From the NCBI GenBank assembly GCA_022447495.1, contig JAKVBH010000017.1, positions 1 through 64,000 of the forward strand: DNA of 64,000 bases, read 5' to 3'. The notes under the pieces were generated by a model. That model made no database searches, was not told the origin of the DNA, and saw only the letters and a list, made by a program, of their open reading frames with translations. A program made the position numbers and the translations under genes. Shown here piece by piece: positions 1 through 8,562 of the stretch; within the stretch, counting starts at the first letter, position 1, and each line of letters starts with the position of its first letter. This DNA is from Marinovum sp. Lineage in GTDB: Bacteria; Pseudomonadota; Alphaproteobacteria; Rhodobacterales; Rhodobacteraceae.

Positions 1-1396
1 TCTCGGCCAACACCGCTGCACCGTTTTCCTTGGCTTTCTTGGCATCAGCAGACAGCGCCGCTCGGAACCGCGCTGGTTCGCCTTGGCCGATTTGCGGAAG
101 TATACGGTCGTCGTCCTCGACCACATCGTCGCGGCCTTCTTCATAGACTTTGAGAAACCCCTCGAACAAAATTCGTTGTCCAGTTGCGCGTAATCCGACT
201 TGTCCATCTTCCGATTTTATATCGACCGTAGTGCGCTCAAGACGTGCTCCCGCCATTTGGCATGCCATCGTGCGTTTCCAGATCAGGTCGTAGAGCTTGC
301 GCTGATCCGCATCCTTCAATTTGAGAGCGACCGCATCCTTGGCCATGTCGGTAGGGCGGATACATTCGTGCGCTTCCTGGGCGTTCTTTGCTTTGTTTTT
401 GTAAACGCGTGGCTTCTCGGGGACGAAGGCCGCGCTGTAGCGATCTTTGATTGCATCACGCGTTGCGGTCACGGCCTCGGGCGCCATGTCGATGCCGTCG
501 GTTCGCATGTAGGTGATGTGCCCGGCTTCGTAGAGACGCTGCGCTGCGTTCATGGTTTGGCGTGCGCCCATGCCAAATTTGCGGCTCGCCTCCTGTTGAA
601 GCGTGGATGTCATAAAGGGAGGCGAAGGGTTGCGAGATGTAGGCTTCGCCTTCACGCTTTCCACATGTAACGCCCTTGAAATCACGGCTTGAACCGCCAG
701 TTCAGCAGCGCTTTCGGATCCTATGTCGTGACGGTCCAATTTCTGACCGCCCAAAATCGTCAGACGCGCGTCGTATGCTTGGCCACGGGGCGTTTGGAAC
801 GCAGCTTTCACCGTCCAGTACTCTTGCGCGCGGAACGCTTCGATTTCCATCTCGCGCTCAACAATCAGTCGTAAGCAAACTGATTGCACGCGACCTGCGG
901 AGCGGGCACCGGGAAGTTTGCGCCAAAGCACCGGGGAGAGGTTGAAGCCCACCAAATAGTCCAGCGCGCGTCTTGCAAGATACGCTTCGACCAAGGGCGC
1001 GTCGATGTCGCGCGGGTTCTTCATGGCTTCGGTGACGGCGGACTTGGTGATCGCGTTGAAAACCACCCGGCTTACCGGCGTGTCTTTCTTGATCGCGCGC
1101 CGCTTCCGAAGCGCTTCTTCCAAATGCCACGAGATCGCTTCTCCTTCGCGATCCGGGTCGGTTGCGAGGATAAGCGCGTTGTCGTCTTTCAGGGCGTTGG
1201 CGATGGCCGCAACATGTTTGCGGCTGTCGTTTGCCACTTCCCAAGTCATCTCAAAGTCAGCGTCTGGATTGACTGATCCATCCTTGGGTGGGAGGTCGCG
1301 GACGTGCCCGTAGGAGGCCAAGACTGTATAGTTGGATCCCAAATACTTGTTGATTGTCTTGGCTTTAGCAGGCGACTCAACAACAACAACAGGCAT
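1..1396 (-). CDS. topA: DNA topoisomerase I, N-terminal 465 residues (runs off window)
   Basis: Type IA topoisomerase that relaxes negatively supercoiled DNA through a transient 5'-phosphotyrosine bond. The frame opens with ATG at 1396 after an AAAGGGAC ribosome site and reads MPVVVVESPAKAKTINKYLG, the TOPRIM start typical of TopA. The TOPRIM acidic motif (ATDPDREGEA) lies near residues 80-90 and the catalytic tyrosine motif ITYMRTDG near residue 300. No stop is met before base 1, so the C-terminal domain and zinc-ribbon region lie outside the window. dprA lies 96 bases upstream on the same strand, a neighbourhood common in alphaproteobacteria. Identification is secure; only the gene end is unseen. 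Confidence 0.95.
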   Translation of the reverse strand, partial: MPVVVVESPAKAKTINKYLGSNYTVLASYGHVRDLPPKDGSVNPDADFEMTWEVANDSRKHVAAIANALKDDNALILATDPDREGEAISWHLEEALRKRRAIKKDTPVSRVVFNAITKSAVTEAMKNPRDIDAPLVEAYLARRALDYLVGFNLSPVLWRKLPGARSAGRVQSVCLRLIVEREMEIEAFRAQEYWTVKAAFQTPRGQAYDARLTILGGQKLDRHDIGSESAAELAVQAVISRALHVESVKAKPTSRNPSPPFMTSTLQQEASRKFGMGARQTMNAAQRLYEAGHITYMRTDGIDMAPEAVTATRDAIKDRYSAAFVPEKPRVYKNKAKNAQEAHECIRPTDMAKDAVALKLKDADQRKLYDLIWKRTMACQMAGARLERTTVDIKSEDGQVGLRATGQRILFEGFLKVYEEGRDDVVEDDDRILPQIGQGEPARFRAALSADAKKAKENGAAVLAE

Positions 1397-1492
1397 TCGG
1401 AAAGTCCCTTTCTTCGACAGTCTTCGTCGCGATATGACGGCCTGTCAGATGGGGTGCAAGAGGGAATTGTCAACGTGGCGTACCACTAGACG

Positions 1493-2644
1493 TCAAGATA
1501 AACGCCGAACCACCCCGCCGGATTGACGCTCGATCCGACCTTCGAGTTCCAAGTCACTGAGTTGTTCGGAGATGATTTGCGTGGGATGGCCGAGGCTGCG
1601 GATAAGGCGATCCTCTGGCATGGGCGCGGGATCCAGACAAGCCAGGATTTCGTCGTGCAAACGGGCTGTATCGCGCAGCCTGCGCTCTGGTTGCGGGGCC
1701 GCTGCCTGGGGCACGGGTGGGGGTTGGGCAACTGATGCAGTTCTGGGTCCGATCGGGCTCATCGCCTCGATAATGTCTTCGGCTGAGCGCACAAGCTTTG
1801 CGCCGTCGCGGATCAACATATTGCAGCCAGCGGCTCTGGGCTCAAATGGGTGACCTGGAACAGCAAGTACCTCTCGCCCTTGGTCTAGAGCAGCGCGGGC
1901 TGCGTTCATCGAACCAGACTTAGCAGCAGCTTCAACAACGACCATCGCCTGAGACAATCCGGAAATAAGTCGGTTCCGCGCTGGAAAGTGGCGCGCAAGA
2001 GGCGTCAGGCCTGGGGCCATCTCTGTTATCACCAATCCCTTGTTGGCAACCTCTTGGCCAAGGCTGGTGTTTTCAGAGGGATAAATGACGTCGATGCCCC
2101 CAGCATAGACGGCAATCGTTCCGGTCTCCAGCGTCGCGTGATGCACTACCGTATCGATGCCACGAGCAAGACCAGACACCGTGACCATGCCACGCCGAGC
2201 CAGGTCTTTGGCCAAAGCTCGGGCCATTCGCGTTCCCAATGACGAGGCATTGCGCGCACCAACAAGGGCGATGGAGGGGCATTCAAGAAGGTCTGGATTG
2301 CCCCGCATCCAGATGAAAGGCGGCGAATCCTCTATATCTAGAAGGCGAGCTGGGTAGTCCGGGTCGCCTTGAAATACCAATTGTGCGCCAGCGCGCACGC
2401 CATCTCTGAGCTCGGCTTCAGCAAAGGATCGCGAACGGGCTTGATAGTCGGAGAGGCCCGCCTCCCGCGCCACTTGGGGCAAAGCAGCCAAGGCTTCGGA
2501 CGCAGACCCGTGCTCTGCCATAAGTCGCTGATATGTGGATATGCCGACGCGGCGAGATCGCAAGAGGCGGAGCCGATCCAACCGATCGTCTTCCGAGGTG
2601 GGTGGGAGTAGGGGGTGAGTGGAAGAAAATAATCCTTCGGTCAT
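1493..2644 (-). CDS. dprA: DNA processing protein DprA/Smf
   Basis: Loader of RecA onto incoming single-stranded DNA during natural transformation, acting in the cytoplasm. The 383-residue product has the DprA Rossmann-like core: VGARNASSLG, then TVSGLARGIDTVVHHATLE, the AVYAGGIDVIYPSEN segment, and FPARNRLISGLS with VVVEAAAKSGSMNAARAAL. A short N-terminal helix-hairpin-like segment precedes it. After a Pro/Ala linker, the C-terminal 65 residues form a winged-helix-like DprA domain (HDEILACL...RLIRSLG...LSDLELEGRIERQSGG). It sits directly upstream of topA on the same strand. Presence of dprA alone does not prove competence, since it is widely conserved. Confidence 0.95.
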   Translation of the reverse strand: MTEGLFSSTHPLLPPTSEDDRLDRLRLLRSRRVGISTYQRLMAEHGSASEALAALPQVAREAGLSDYQARSRSFAEAELRDGVRAGAQLVFQGDPDYPARLLDIEDSPPFIWMRGNPDLLECPSIALVGARNASSLGTRMARALAKDLARRGMVTVSGLARGIDTVVHHATLETGTIAVYAGGIDVIYPSENTSLGQEVANKGLVITEMAPGLTPLARHFPARNRLISGLSQAMVVVEAAAKSGSMNAARAALDQGREVLAVPGHPFEPRAAGCNMLIRDGAKLVRSAEDIIEAMSPIGPRTASVAQPPPVPQAAAPQPERRLRDTARLHDEILACLDPAPMPEDRLIRSLGHPTQIISEQLSDLELEGRIERQSGGVVRRLS

Positions 2645-2729
2645 GTCCGCTCCGCCAGCTTGCGGGACTAGGATTAACCGTGTCGAGGTTAATGCAAGGT
2701 GAACATCATGAGGTTTAATTCACCTGACT

Positions 2730-4151
2730 TCACGCGGACGCACCCCCAACAGTCAAACCTCCAATCATCACAGTGGGCTGGCCGACGCCAACCGGCACCC
2801 ATTGGCCCTGTTTCCCGCAATTGCCCATGCCGGGATCAAGCGACATGTCGTTGCCTAGGGCGCGAATCTTTTGCAAAGCAGTCGCGCCATCACCAATCAG
2901 AGTTGCTCCTTTAACGGGTGCACCAACTTTGCCGTTTTCGACGCGATAGGCCTCAGTGCAGGAAAAGACGAACTTCCCGTTCGTTATGTCGACTTGGCCG
3001 CCACCGAAGCCAACAGCATAAATGCCGTCTTTGAGATCGGCGAGGATATCTTTGGGCGACACATCACCGCCCTGCATATACGTGTTTGTCATGCGTGGCA
3101 TCGGCGCATGGGCATAGCTTTCGCGGCGACCATTTCCGGTTGGATCAACACCCATTAAACGGGCGTTTTGACGGTCTTGCATGTATCCGACCAATACACC
3201 GTCTTCGATCAAAGTATTCTTGCGCGATGCCGTACCTTCGTCGTCGACGCTGATAGATCCACGGCGATCGGGGATCGTGCCATCGTCCAAGACGGTCACC
3301 CCTTTAGCGGCGACTTGTTTGCCCATCAAGCTTGAGAAGGCAGAGCTGCCCTTGCGATTAAAATCACCCTCGAGACCGTGGCCCACCGCTTCGTGCAGCA
3401 AAATACCGGGCCAACCAGGGCCGAGGACGATGTCCATCACGCCCGCAGGGGCGGGAACGGCTTCCAGATTGACCAAAGCAATGCGCAGAGCTTCCCGCAC
3501 TTTCGCCTGCCAATCTTCGGGCGCCAAAAGGCCATCCAAGCCAATGCGTCCTCCGCCACCGGAAGTGCCAGTTTCACGTCGGCCGTTATGTTCTACGATC
3601 ACTGAAACGTTCACACGCGTCATCGGACGGACGTCCCGCACCTGCAGGCCATCAGGGCGGAGGATTTCGATTTCCTGGTGCGATGCCGCTATGGTCGCCG
3701 AGACTTGGATAATGCGGGGATCAAGCTCTCGGGCAAAGGAATCGATCTCTCGCAACGTGTCAACTTTTACAGGAAAAGTTGTTCCAGAGATGGGATCAGA
3801 GTCGGTGTAGAGGCGCGTATTCGTGAGCGTTGGGCTGGCCGCAAGGACACCGCCACCATCGCCCACAGCGAGTTTCGTGGTATCCACCGCGCGCATCATT
3901 GCTGCTTCGCTGATCTCGGTGGCGTGCGCATATCCAGAAATCTCACCTTTCACCGCGCGTAGGCCGAACCCTTCAGATGCATCAAAGTTTGCCGTTTTAA
4001 CTCGGCCATCATCAAAAACCAGGACCTCTGAACGCCTGCGTTCCAAGAACAGCTCACCATCATCGGCCCCAGATATCGCATTTTGAAGCAGTTTTAGAGC
4101 CGTGTCGCGGTCGACATTGGTTTCGAACGGGCGAAACGTGGTATTTTCCAT
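2730..4151 (-). CDS. tldD: Metalloprotease TldD
   Basis: TldD pairs with TldE/PmbA to form a zinc metallopeptidase that trims unfolded peptides (microcin B17 maturation, CcdA turnover in E. coli). The zinc motif HEAVGHGLEGD, the GGGQVDITNGKFVFSC strand and the closing GNCGKQGQWVPVGVGQPTVM segment are all present. The reading frame extends to an upstream start at 4283, but ATG at 4151 (MENTTFRPF) has an AAGGAAA ribosome site 6-7 bases before it and gives the usual 473 residues, so that start is preferred. It is divergent from ctaC. No tldE partner is in the window. Confidence 0.93.
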   Translation of the reverse strand: MENTTFRPFETNVDRDTALKLLQNAISGADDGELFLERRRSEVLVFDDGRVKTANFDASEGFGLRAVKGEISGYAHATEISEAAMMRAVDTTKLAVGDGGGVLAASPTLTNTRLYTDSDPISGTTFPVKVDTLREIDSFARELDPRIIQVSATIAASHQEIEILRPDGLQVRDVRPMTRVNVSVIVEHNGRRETGTSGGGGRIGLDGLLAPEDWQAKVREALRIALVNLEAVPAPAGVMDIVLGPGWPGILLHEAVGHGLEGDFNRKGSSAFSSLMGKQVAAKGVTVLDDGTIPDRRGSISVDDEGTASRKNTLIEDGVLVGYMQDRQNARLMGVDPTGNGRRESYAHAPMPRMTNTYMQGGDVSPKDILADLKDGIYAVGFGGGQVDITNGKFVFSCTEAYRVENGKVGAPVKGATLIGDGATALQKIRALGNDMSLDPGMGNCGKQGQWVPVGVGQPTVMIGGLTVGGASA

Positions 4152-4316
4152 CGATATTTTCCTTTGTCGCCGAGCATGTGTCGCGTCCGTTTGACGCGCC
4201 AGTTTCTCTTTATCACTTCTCAAGAATATGATTTTAAGCCGGAAAGAGACAATGGGCCACCTCGCCAGTGGGCCATGAACCACCGACCCAAATCTAACCG
4301 GTAGGGGCCTAATCGC

Positions 4317-5201
4317 ATGCGACTTTTAACGATCCTAACTGGCTTCGCGCTCTGGTGCGCGGCTCTCCCGGCCACAGCCCAAACTGTGGCTGGTCAAGAC
4401 CTGGAAATCATCGGAAAACCAATTGAACGCGGTATTGGCTTTCAGCCCGCCGCGACAAAGTTGGCCGCCGACCTGCAATGGCTGGATGGGATGGTCTTGG
4501 TGATCATCACAATTATCTCGCTCTTCGTTGTGACTCTTTTGGGATGGTGCATCATTCGTTTCAACCGTCGTGCGAACCCTACGCCAGCCACCTTCACGCA
4601 TAACACGCCAATTGAAGTGGCATGGACCATTCTTCCTATCGGTATTCTTGTGCTGATCGGGGCGTACTCTTTGCCCGTGCTGTTTGAGCAGCAAGAAATC
4701 CCCGAGGCAGACATTACGATCAAAGCAACGGGCTATCAGTGGTATTGGGGTTATGAATACGTGGATCACGGCTTTGAGTTCGAGAGTTTTATGGTGGGTC
4801 AAGGCGAAAACCGACTTACGCCAGCTGTGTCACAAGAACTCGCCGACCTGGGCTACACTGACGCTGAATTCCTACTTGCAACCGACACCGCTGTGGTTGT
4901 GCCAGTTGGCAAGACCATCGTCGTGCAAGTGACAGGCGCTGACGTTATCCACTCTTGGACGATCCCAGCCTTCGGCGTTAAGCAAGATGCTGTCCCCGGT
5001 CGTTTGGCTGAGTTGTGGTTTGCAGCAGAAAAGGAAGGCATTTACTTTGGCCAATGCTCCGAGCTTTGCGGCAAAGACCATGCCTATATGCCAATCACAG
5101 TGAAGGTTGTGAGTGAGGAAGCCTATGAAGCTTGGCTGAGTGGTGCAATAGACGAGTATGCGGGGGTTCCGCAGGCAATTGAATTGGCCTCCGCGGAATA
5201 G
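4317..5201 (+). CDS. ctaC: Cytochrome c oxidase subunit II (aa3 type)
   Basis: Carries the CuA centre that accepts electrons from cytochrome c in the aa3 terminal oxidase. The 294-residue product has a cleavable signal peptide (residues 1-21, ending ATA), two transmembrane helices at about 54-76 and 98-118, and a periplasmic cupredoxin domain. CuA ligands are visible: His212 (VIHSW), Cys247, Glu249, Cys251, His255 and Met258 ([12 protein letters not shown]). It is first in the run ctaC-ctaB-small protein-ctaG-ctaE-surf1. Subunit I (ctaD) is not adjacent, as is usual in Rhodobacterales and Paracoccus. The 165-base divergent spacer with tldD should hold its promoter. Confidence 0.97.
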   Translation: MRLLTILTGFALWCAALPATAQTVAGQDLEIIGKPIERGIGFQPAATKLAADLQWLDGMVLVIITIISLFVVTLLGWCIIRFNRRANPTPATFTHNTPIEVAWTILPIGILVLIGAYSLPVLFEQQEIPEADITIKATGYQWYWGYEYVDHGFEFESFMVGQGENRLTPAVSQELADLGYTDAEFLLATDTAVVVPVGKTIVVQVTGADVIHSWTIPAFGVKQDAVPGRLAELWFAAEKEGIYFGQCSELCGKDHAYMPITVKVVSEEAYEAWLSGAIDEYAGVPQAIELASAE

Positions 5202-5265
5202 CTTAAATTGAGCAATGTGGGCCGTCGGTGTGGCGGCCCGGGCGAGCGACCTCTGGGAGTTCCAA

Positions 5266-6201
5266 ATGAGTGATGCCAGCTTAAATCCACAGACTATTTC
5301 AGGCGATGCCGAGTTTGGCGACTATTTTGCCCTTTTGAAGCCGCGCGTGATGACTCTTGTCGTTTTCACTGCGTTTGTGGGTCTCTTGGCCGCTCCAATG
5401 TCACTCCACCCGTTTGTCGCTTTTTGCGCCGTGTTGTTCATTGCCATCGGTGGCGGCGCCTCTGGTGCACTGAATATGTGGTGGGATGCCGACATTGATG
5501 CGGTTATGCGGCGCACCGCCAATCGCCCTGTGCCGGCGGGGCGTGTGGACGCTCAGGAGGCGCTGGCTCTCGGTCTGGCCTTGTCCGGGTTCTCCGTCAT
5601 CTTCCTTGGCCTTGCGACAAATTGGTCTGCGGCAGCGCTGCTGGCGTTCACTATCTTCTTCTATGTCGTGATTTACACGATGTGGCTGAAGCGTTGGACA
5701 CCTCAGAACATCGTCATCGGTGGCGCGGCGGGCGCTTTTCCTCCGATGATCGGATGGATGGCTGCCACAGGTGGGTTTGCACTGGAGCCTGTTTTGATGT
5801 TCGCCTTGATCTTTATGTGGACGCCACCGCATTTTTGGGCCTTGGCGCTGTTCATGCGCTCGGACTACGACGACGCAGGCGTGCCAATGTTAACGGTGAC
5901 CCACGGACGTCGGTCGACACGCAAACACATATTGTTCTACACGATCATCTTGGCCGCGTTGGCACTGGCGATGGCGTTCACATCAGCAGGTGGTTATGTC
6001 TATGGTGCGACCGCTCTTGTTTTGAACGCCATCTTCGTCAAAGGCGCGATTGACATTGCGCGCCGTGATGAAGAGCAGTGCGAAGCTGACAATTTTGTCG
6101 TGGAGAAGAAATTCTTTCGGTTTTCACTCCTCTATCTCTTTGCGCATTTCACCGCCATTCTGATTGACAGCACACTGCTGCGCTTGGAGGTGTTTATATG
6201 A
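5266..6201 (+). CDS. ctaB: Protoheme IX farnesyltransferase (heme O synthase)
   Basis: Integral membrane UbiA-family prenyltransferase that adds a farnesyl group to heme b, giving heme O for heme A synthesis. The prenyl-binding aspartate motif and its partner follow one another at residues 70-93 (NMWWDADID...NRPVPAGR), and a second acidic region is YDDAGVPML. About nine hydrophobic segments are visible. The frame is open back to 5215, but ATG at 5266 (MSDASLNPQT) with GGGA upstream gives the normal 311 residues. Its stop overlaps the start of the small CoxF-like gene by ATGA, so the two are probably translationally coupled. Confidence 0.95.
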   Translation: MSDASLNPQTISGDAEFGDYFALLKPRVMTLVVFTAFVGLLAAPMSLHPFVAFCAVLFIAIGGGASGALNMWWDADIDAVMRRTANRPVPAGRVDAQEALALGLALSGFSVIFLGLATNWSAAALLAFTIFFYVVIYTMWLKRWTPQNIVIGGAAGAFPPMIGWMAATGGFALEPVLMFALIFMWTPPHFWALALFMRSDYDDAGVPMLTVTHGRRSTRKHILFYTIILAALALAMAFTSAGGYVYGATALVLNAIFVKGAIDIARRDEEQCEADNFVVEKKFFRFSLLYLFAHFTAILIDSTLLRLEVFI

Positions 6202-6362
6202 GCCTTGTTCGCGAACATGATCTGCACAAAAAACGACGCAGCCGAAATGCGGCAGTGGCTCTCCTGCTGGTGTCGTTGATTGGTATCGTTCTGGGTCTAA
6301 CACTTGTTAAGGTTACATCTGGCGGTTTTGAAGCCGTCGTTACCTCGCAGGAAGGACGATGA
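6198..6362 (+). CDS. Small single-span membrane protein of the oxidase operon (CoxF-like)
   Basis: A 54-residue frame, easily missed because of its size, lies exactly between ctaB and ctaG. Its ATG overlaps the ctaB stop (ATGA), and its stop overlaps the ctaG ATG pair. The product starts MSLVREHDLHKKRRSRNA, a basic cytoplasmic N-terminus, followed by one transmembrane helix (about residues 19-39, rich in Leu, Val and Ile) and a short periplasmic tail. Small proteins of this layout occur at this position in Rhodobacter/Paracoccus cta operons and are sometimes annotated CoxF or oxidase assembly protein. A role in oxidase assembly is inferred from position; no catalytic residue is visible. Confidence 0.8.
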   Translation: MSLVREHDLHKKRRSRNAAVALLLVSLIGIVLGLTLVKVTSGGFEAVVTSQEGR

Positions 6363-6940
6363 TGTTTGGGTTGGACGGAAAAAAGAAGACCTTGATTCAA
6401 ACCATCGGATTGGTGGTAGTTATGGGTTCCCTCGCTTGGGCCTCCGTACCGCTTTACGATTGGTTCTGTCGAGTTACAGGCTATGGCGGCGCAACCAACA
6501 CTGCTGACACTGGCAGCGACGTGATCCTCGACCAGACCATCGTCATCCGTTTTGACGCCTCAAGGGAACGGGACTTCCCTTGGGAATTCCGTCCCATCCA
6601 GCGCGAGATGGAAGTACGGATTGGTGAAACCGGCTTGGCGTTTTATGAGGCTTATAACCCGACCAACCGGATCATCGCTGGCTCATCTAGTTACAACGTA
6701 TTCCCATTTGATGCCGGTAATTTCTTTGTGAAAATTGATTGCTTTTGCTTTGAGGAGCAAATTTTGCACCCTGGGGAGCGTGTGCAAATGCCTGTTACGT
6801 TTTATGTCGATCCTGAGATCGTGGACGATCGCGACGCAAAGTACACGCCACGCATAACTCTATCGTACACCTTTTATGAGATTGATTTGCCTGAAGACAT
6901 CGCTGAGGTCGGGCAAGCGACCGAAAGCACAACGAACTGA
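6359..6940 (+). CDS. ctaG: Cytochrome c oxidase assembly protein CtaG (Cox11 family)
   Basis: Membrane-anchored copper chaperone that delivers Cu(I) to the CuB site of subunit I. The 193-residue product has one N-terminal transmembrane helix (about 13-33), the conserved periplasmic Cys37 ([12 protein letters not shown]) and the copper-binding CFC pair at 128-130 ([10 protein letters not shown]), followed by the typical [11 protein letters not shown] segment. Two consecutive ATG codons (6359 and 6362) are possible starts; both lie over the stop of the preceding small gene. The gene ends 20 bases before ctaE. Confidence 0.95.
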   Translation: MMFGLDGKKKTLIQTIGLVVVMGSLAWASVPLYDWFCRVTGYGGATNTADTGSDVILDQTIVIRFDASRERDFPWEFRPIQREMEVRIGETGLAFYEAYNPTNRIIAGSSSYNVFPFDAGNFFVKIDCFCFEEQILHPGERVQMPVTFYVDPEIVDDRDAKYTPRITLSYTFYEIDLPEDIAEVGQATESTTN

Positions 6941-6960
6941 TCTGCGAGGGAACCGCCGCT

Positions 6961-7800
6961 ATGGCACATGTGAAAAATCACGACTACCACATTCTGAATC
7001 CATCCATTTGGCCACTGCTTGGCTCAGTTGCCGCATTTGTCATGCTGTTTGGTGCTGTGGCTTGGATGTCGAGCGGGATGACAATCTTCTTCGAAGCCGT
7101 TGAAATCTCAGGTCCATGGGTCTTTTTGATTGGCTTCGTCGCCGTTCTTTACGTCATGTTTGGGTGGTGGGCCGATGTGGTCGCGGAAAGTCATGTAGGC
7201 GACCATACCCCCGTTGTTCGTATTGGCCTCAAATACGGCTTTATCCTCTTCATCATGTCTGAGGTCATGTTCTTTTTCGCGTGGTTCTGGAGCTTCTTCA
7301 AACACGCGATCTACCCGATGCACCCCGAGGGCTTGAGCCCCGCGATTGATGGCGTTTGGCCTCCTGTTGGGATTGAGACGTTTGACCCTTGGCATTTGCC
7401 ATTCATTAACACGCTTATTTTGCTGTGCTCGGGAGCCGCAGCCACTTGGGCGCACCATGCATTGGTCCATGAAGACAATCGCGAAGATATGAAGTGGGGC
7501 CTGATCCTCGCTATCGCGCTTGGATGTGTTTTCACTGTTTTCCAAGGTTACGAATACACGCACGCGGCTTTCGGTTTCGCGGGCAACATTTACGGCGCAA
7601 ACTTCTTTATGGCGACGGGCTTTCATGGGGTGCACGTGATCATCGGCACGATCTTTTTGTTTGTGTGTCTCTTGCGCCTTTTGCGCGGACACTTCACGCA
7701 AGACAAGCACATCGGTTTCGAGGCCGCCTCTTGGTATTGGCACTTCGTGGACGTTGTTTGGCTCTTCCTTTTTGCCGCCGTTTACATCTGGGGCGGCTGA
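6961..7800 (+). CDS. ctaE: Cytochrome c oxidase subunit III
   Basis: Third core subunit of the aa3 oxidase, a seven-helix membrane protein thought to stabilise proton uptake and bind lipid. The 279-residue sequence starts [15 protein letters not shown], has the conserved [15 protein letters not shown] helix, the [10 protein letters not shown] segment, [11 protein letters not shown], and ends [20 protein letters not shown], all diagnostic of the COX3 family. A strong hairpin terminator or attenuator follows 38 bases downstream, before the SURF1 gene, so transcription of the downstream genes may be reduced. Confidence 0.97.
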   Translation: MAHVKNHDYHILNPSIWPLLGSVAAFVMLFGAVAWMSSGMTIFFEAVEISGPWVFLIGFVAVLYVMFGWWADVVAESHVGDHTPVVRIGLKYGFILFIMSEVMFFFAWFWSFFKHAIYPMHPEGLSPAIDGVWPPVGIETFDPWHLPFINTLILLCSGAAATWAHHALVHEDNREDMKWGLILAIALGCVFTVFQGYEYTHAAFGFAGNIYGANFFMATGFHGVHVIIGTIFLFVCLLRLLRGHFTQDKHIGFEAASWYWHFVDVVWLFLFAAVYIWGG

Positions 7801-7838
7801 TGCTCTTGTCCGCCCACTCCCAGTCAGATTAAAACCCG

Positions 7839-7862
7839 CGCGGGCCAGATGGCCCGCGTTTT
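7839..7862 (+). terminator. Hairpin terminator/attenuator after ctaE
   Basis: A perfect 8-bp stem, CGCGGGCC (7839-7846) and GGCCCGCG (7851-7858), with an AGAT loop is followed by TTTTCATTT. This has the form of an intrinsic terminator. Because the SURF1 gene starts only 24 bases later on the same strand, partial read-through (attenuation) is likely. Confidence 0.75.
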
Positions 7863-7885
7863 CATTTGTCGTAGGAGGTGAAACC

Positions 7886-8557
7886 GTGCGCCGCATCTTC
7901 GTGCCACTTTTTCTGGGTCTCGCCGGTGGCGCAATTCTGGTGTCGCTTGGCCTTTGGCAGGTGAATCGCTTGGCCTGGAAAGAAGAGGTCTTGGCTAAAA
8001 TCGATGGCCGTATTTCCGCTATGCCTGTTGCATTGCCACAAACGCCAAATCCGGGTGAGGACCGTTATTTGGCGGTCCAGGTCACCGGGAAACTGTCTGC
8101 GGAAGCGCTCTATGTCCTCACGTCTCGGAAGCGCGTTGGCGCTGGCTATCTTGTTGTCTCCCCTTTCACAACGGTTGCGGGGCGGAGGATACTGGTAGAC
8201 CGAGGCTTTGTCCCAATTGACGCTAGAGGCAATGAATGGCCCAAAGGCGATACTTGGATTCTCGGGAATCTCAATTGGCCTGACGACCGAACTTCATCGA
8301 CACCTAAAAATGACGAAGTTCAAAACATCTGGTTTGCACGCGATGTAGAAGATATGGCTCGGTCTTTGCAGACAGAGCCTTTGATGATCATCGCTGCTGA
8401 TGCCGAGATCGATATGGGCACCGAACCATTGGCTGTAGACACCTCTGCCGTGCCCAACGATCATCTTGAATATGCCATCACTTGGTTTTCGCTTGCCGCC
8501 ATCTGGATTGTCATGTCTTTGGCTTGGGCAATGCGCATCCACAAACGCGAGTCTTAG
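7886..8557 (+). CDS. SURF1 family oxidase assembly protein
   Basis: SURF1/Shy1 proteins help insert heme A into oxidase subunit I. GTG at 7886 is chosen as start because AGGAGGTG lies 6 bases upstream; it gives 223 residues. The product begins MRRIFVPLFLGLAGGAILVSLGLWQVNRLAWKE (helix about 5-23 with the family GxWQxxR-like turn), has a periplasmic central domain including ILVDRGFVP, and ends in a second helix (about 195-215; YAITWFSLAAIW) with a basic cytoplasmic tail. This two-helix layout and its place after ctaE fit SURF1 well. The frame is open upstream into ctaE, which is a shadow. Confidence 0.9.
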   Translation: MRRIFVPLFLGLAGGAILVSLGLWQVNRLAWKEEVLAKIDGRISAMPVALPQTPNPGEDRYLAVQVTGKLSAEALYVLTSRKRVGAGYLVVSPFTTVAGRRILVDRGFVPIDARGNEWPKGDTWILGNLNWPDDRTSSTPKNDEVQNIWFARDVEDMARSLQTEPLMIIAADAEIDMGTEPLAVDTSAVPNDHLEYAITWFSLAAIWIVMSLAWAMRIHKRES

Positions 8558-8562
8558 CGGTC

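Noticed and set aside
2871..3810. Plus-strand open frames (3181-3810 and others) inside tldD
   Set aside because: They are antisense shadows of tldD; no ribosome site and low-complexity Arg/Ser/Pro composition.
4152..4316. Possible sigma-70 promoter boxes between tldD and ctaC
   Set aside because: TTGACG is present but no convincing -10 box lies at the right distance.
7108..7896. 262-codon minus frame across ctaE
   Set aside because: Antisense to a well supported membrane subunit; its composition (Arg, His, Glu) is that of complementary membrane-helix codons.
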